Source: Marinifilum breve
GTDB lineage: Bacteria; Bacteroidota; Bacteroidia; Bacteroidales; Marinifilaceae
Reading direction: 5' to 3'
DNA length: 64,000 nt
NCBI RefSeq assembly: GCF_003202155.1
Contig: NZ_QFLI01000007.1
Location: 62,001 to 126,000, forward strand
Part shown: piece by piece, positions 62,603 to 64,000 of the stretch
Layout of the letters: each line of letters starts with the position of its first letter
How positions within the stretch are numbered: the first letter of the stretch is position 1
Notes under the pieces: generated by a model
Databases searched by the model: none
The model's input: the letters and a program-made list of their open reading frames with translations, nothing else
What the model was told of the DNA's origin: nothing
Translations under genes and position numbers: made by a program

Positions 62603-63757
62603 TTACAATCTAGACTCTAATATTTCTGCAACATCTGCCGCTGCAACATCAGGTAACATTCCAACATAGCCACGCTCAATAAATCTTTGAGAAATCGTAT
62701 CAATGCTATCTTGTCCCACATTGTGATCTCCTAAACGAGTTGCAATTCCAACACTTTGGAAAAATTCTTCGGTTTTCTGAATTGCCAAAGTTTTTCTTTC
62801 ATCATCAGTTCCTTCTGTGATATTCCAAACTCTCTCAGCATACTGAAGTAGTTTCTCACCACGTTGTTCTTTCATCTTGGTTAGTAAACCTGGCAATACA
62901 ATTGCTAAAGTAACTGCATGATCAATTCCATGGAAAGCAGTCAATTCGTGTCCTATCATGTGAGTTGCCCAGTCGCTTTTAACCCCCATACTAATCAATC
63001 CATTTAAGGCCATTGTAGCTGACCACATTAAATTAGCTCTGTTTTCATAGTCGGGAGTTTCGCTAGCCATTGCTTTCGGTCCTTCTTCAATTAATGTCAA
63101 CAATAAGCCTTCAGCAAATCGATCCTGAACAGGTGAATTCACTGGATAAGTCAAATATTGCTCCATTACATGTACATAAGCATCAACAATACCATTCGTA
63201 ATCTGGCGCATTGGTAATGAATATGTTGTTTCCGGATCAAGAACCGAGAATTTTGGGAATAACAATGGATTTCCGAAAGCCAATTTCTCTTTTGTTGCTG
63301 CCTTGGTAACTACACCCCCACTATTCATTTCAGAACCTGTTGCAGCTAAAGTTAAAACTGCTCCTAAATCAACTGCTTTTGTAATTTTAGCTCTTTTTGC
63401 CAAAATATCCCACTCATCTTCTCCCTCATAGTAGGTAGCTGCTGCAATAAATTTTGTTCCATCAAGAACAGAACCTCCACCAACAGGCAATAGAAAATCG
63501 ATACCTTCATTTCTTACAATCTCAACTGCTTTCATTAAGGTTTCGAAATGTGGATTTGGCTCAATTCCGCTAAATTCTTTTACATCATAGTCTTTCAAAG
63601 CTTCCATAACCTGATCGTAAACACCATTTTTCTTAATGCTACCACCACCATAGGTCATTAGAATTTTTGCTCCTTTAGGAATATGATTTCCTAGTTCTGC
63701 AATTTTACCTTTTCCAAACAGAATTTTTACTGGATTAAAAAAATCAAAATTTTCCAT
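62603..63757 (-). CDS. yqhD: Iron-containing alcohol dehydrogenase, YqhD-like
   Basis: The 384-residue protein begins MENFDFFNPVKILFGKGKIAELG and carries the group-III dehydrogenase signatures: GGGSVLDGTKFIA (dinucleotide loop), the metal-binding His set in SDWATHMIGHELTAFHGIDHAVTLAIVLPG, and an aspartate near residue 194 in GIVDAYVHVMEQY. YqhD reduces a range of toxic aldehydes with NADPH. Cofactor preference cannot be verified here. It lies about 18 bp downstream of a DJ-1/PfpI-type gene on the same strand, consistent with joint detoxification of reactive aldehydes such as methylglyoxal. Confidence 0.88.
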   Translation of the reverse strand: MENFDFFNPVKILFGKGKIAELGNHIPKGAKILMTYGGGSIKKNGVYDQVMEALKDYDVKEFSGIEPNPHFETLMKAVEIVRNEGIDFLLPVGGGSVLDGTKFIAAATYYEGEDEWDILAKRAKITKAVDLGAVLTLAATGSEMNSGGVVTKAATKEKLAFGNPLLFPKFSVLDPETTYSLPMRQITNGIVDAYVHVMEQYLTYPVNSPVQDRFAEGLLLTLIEEGPKAMASETPDYENRANLMWSATMALNGLISMGVKSDWATHMIGHELTAFHGIDHAVTLAIVLPGLLTKMKEQRGEKLLQYAERVWNITEGTDDERKTLAIQKTEEFFQSVGIATRLGDHNVGQDSIDTISQRFIERGYVGMLPDVAAADVAEILESRL

Positions 63758-63774
63758 CTTATTAAGTTTAATTA

Positions 63775-64000
63775 TTAGTATTTCTTTTTTAATGCTTTTA
63801 CAAGCTCTTTGGCCATTAATAAATCAGAAGCTGGATTTTGTCCGGTAATTAACCTACCATCCACTACTACATATTCCTGCCAATTGGCCTTACAAGAATA
63901 TATCGCACCTTTTTCTATTAATGCTGTCTCCAACAAGTAAGGCACTTTTTGATCTGTTCCTATCGCTATTTCTTCCTGATTGCTGAATGCCGTAAGTTTT
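63775..64000 (-). CDS. DJ-1/PfpI family protein, 3' part only
   Basis: The frame is open to the window edge and the stop codon is at 63775-63777. About 75 C-terminal residues are visible: LTAFSNQEEIAIGTDQKVPY, LLETALIEKGAIYSCKANWQ and EYVVVDGRLITGQNPASDLL, a typical type-1 glutamine amidotransferase-like (DJ-1/PfpI, YhbO or Hsp31-like) C-terminus. The catalytic Cys-Glu-His residues lie outside. Family members include glyoxalases and chaperone or deglycase-like proteins. Its coupling to the YqhD-like gene suggests aldehyde stress response. Confidence 0.85.
   Translation of the reverse strand, partial: KLTAFSNQEEIAIGTDQKVPYLLETALIEKGAIYSCKANWQEYVVVDGRLITGQNPASDLLMAKELVKALKKKY

Overview
The window comes from an A+T-rich member of the phylum Bacteroidota, most likely a marine or anaerobic Bacteroidales-type lineage such as Marinifilaceae (inference). 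The grounds are carboxypeptidase-domain TonB-dependent receptors, little visible Shine-Dalgarno signal, TAnnTTTG promoter boxes in front of some genes, a TPR-containing histidine kinase, many secreted or lipoprotein genes, and abundant short dispersed intergenic repeats. No rRNA, tRNA, CRISPR array, insertion-sequence transposase or replication origin was recognised. Both ends cut genes: a glycosyltransferase enters on the left and a DJ-1/PfpI-family gene leaves on the right.

0-20 kb is mainly household and cell-surface functions: acyl-CoA ligase, secreted amidase, TPR histidine kinase, a DtxR/MntR-type metal regulator with a TonB-dependent receptor, a fibronectin-type-III lipoprotein, a Hint-domain secreted protein paired with an erythromycin-esterase-like protein, an ankyrin/PQQ-propeller fusion and a DUF2130 coiled-coil protein.

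20.5-25.3 kb is a probable antiphage island: an OLD-family ATPase/TOPRIM nuclease overlapping a UvrD-type helicase (Gabija-like), followed by a DUF3883 PD-(D/E)XK protein that may be a third component. 25.3-30 kb is repeat-rich and holds a 21-bp tandem array, a composite dispersed repeat and small accessory genes. 30-50 kb is again mainly chromosomal: response regulator, hydrolases, MsrB, MarC, a TauE/SafE permease, endonuclease IV, a second outer-membrane receptor, a PlsC-patatin pair, a repeat-rich NPLY/AQDYNSSRSN protein, HutD, small membrane proteins, an erythromycin esterase family protein, a thioredoxin-like protein, and a PDZ/aspartyl-protease lipoprotein.

50.2-53.6 kb is a second probable defence locus: a winged-helix protein with a C-terminal SEFIR domain and a downstream HELGH metalloprotease. 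It is preceded by an ordered set of GTGCAC palindromes and bordered by inverted repeats, and it is the best candidate here for an undescribed system. 53.4-54.7 kb is non-coding and repeat-laden. 54.7-60 kb holds two paralogous proteins made only of tandem GH2-type jelly-roll domains, near an OmpR-type two-component system. 60.4-64 kb carries an arsR-arsC-acr3 arsenic operon and an aldehyde-detoxification pair (YqhD-like dehydrogenase and DJ-1/PfpI protein).

Functions are assigned from motifs read by eye. No database search was run.
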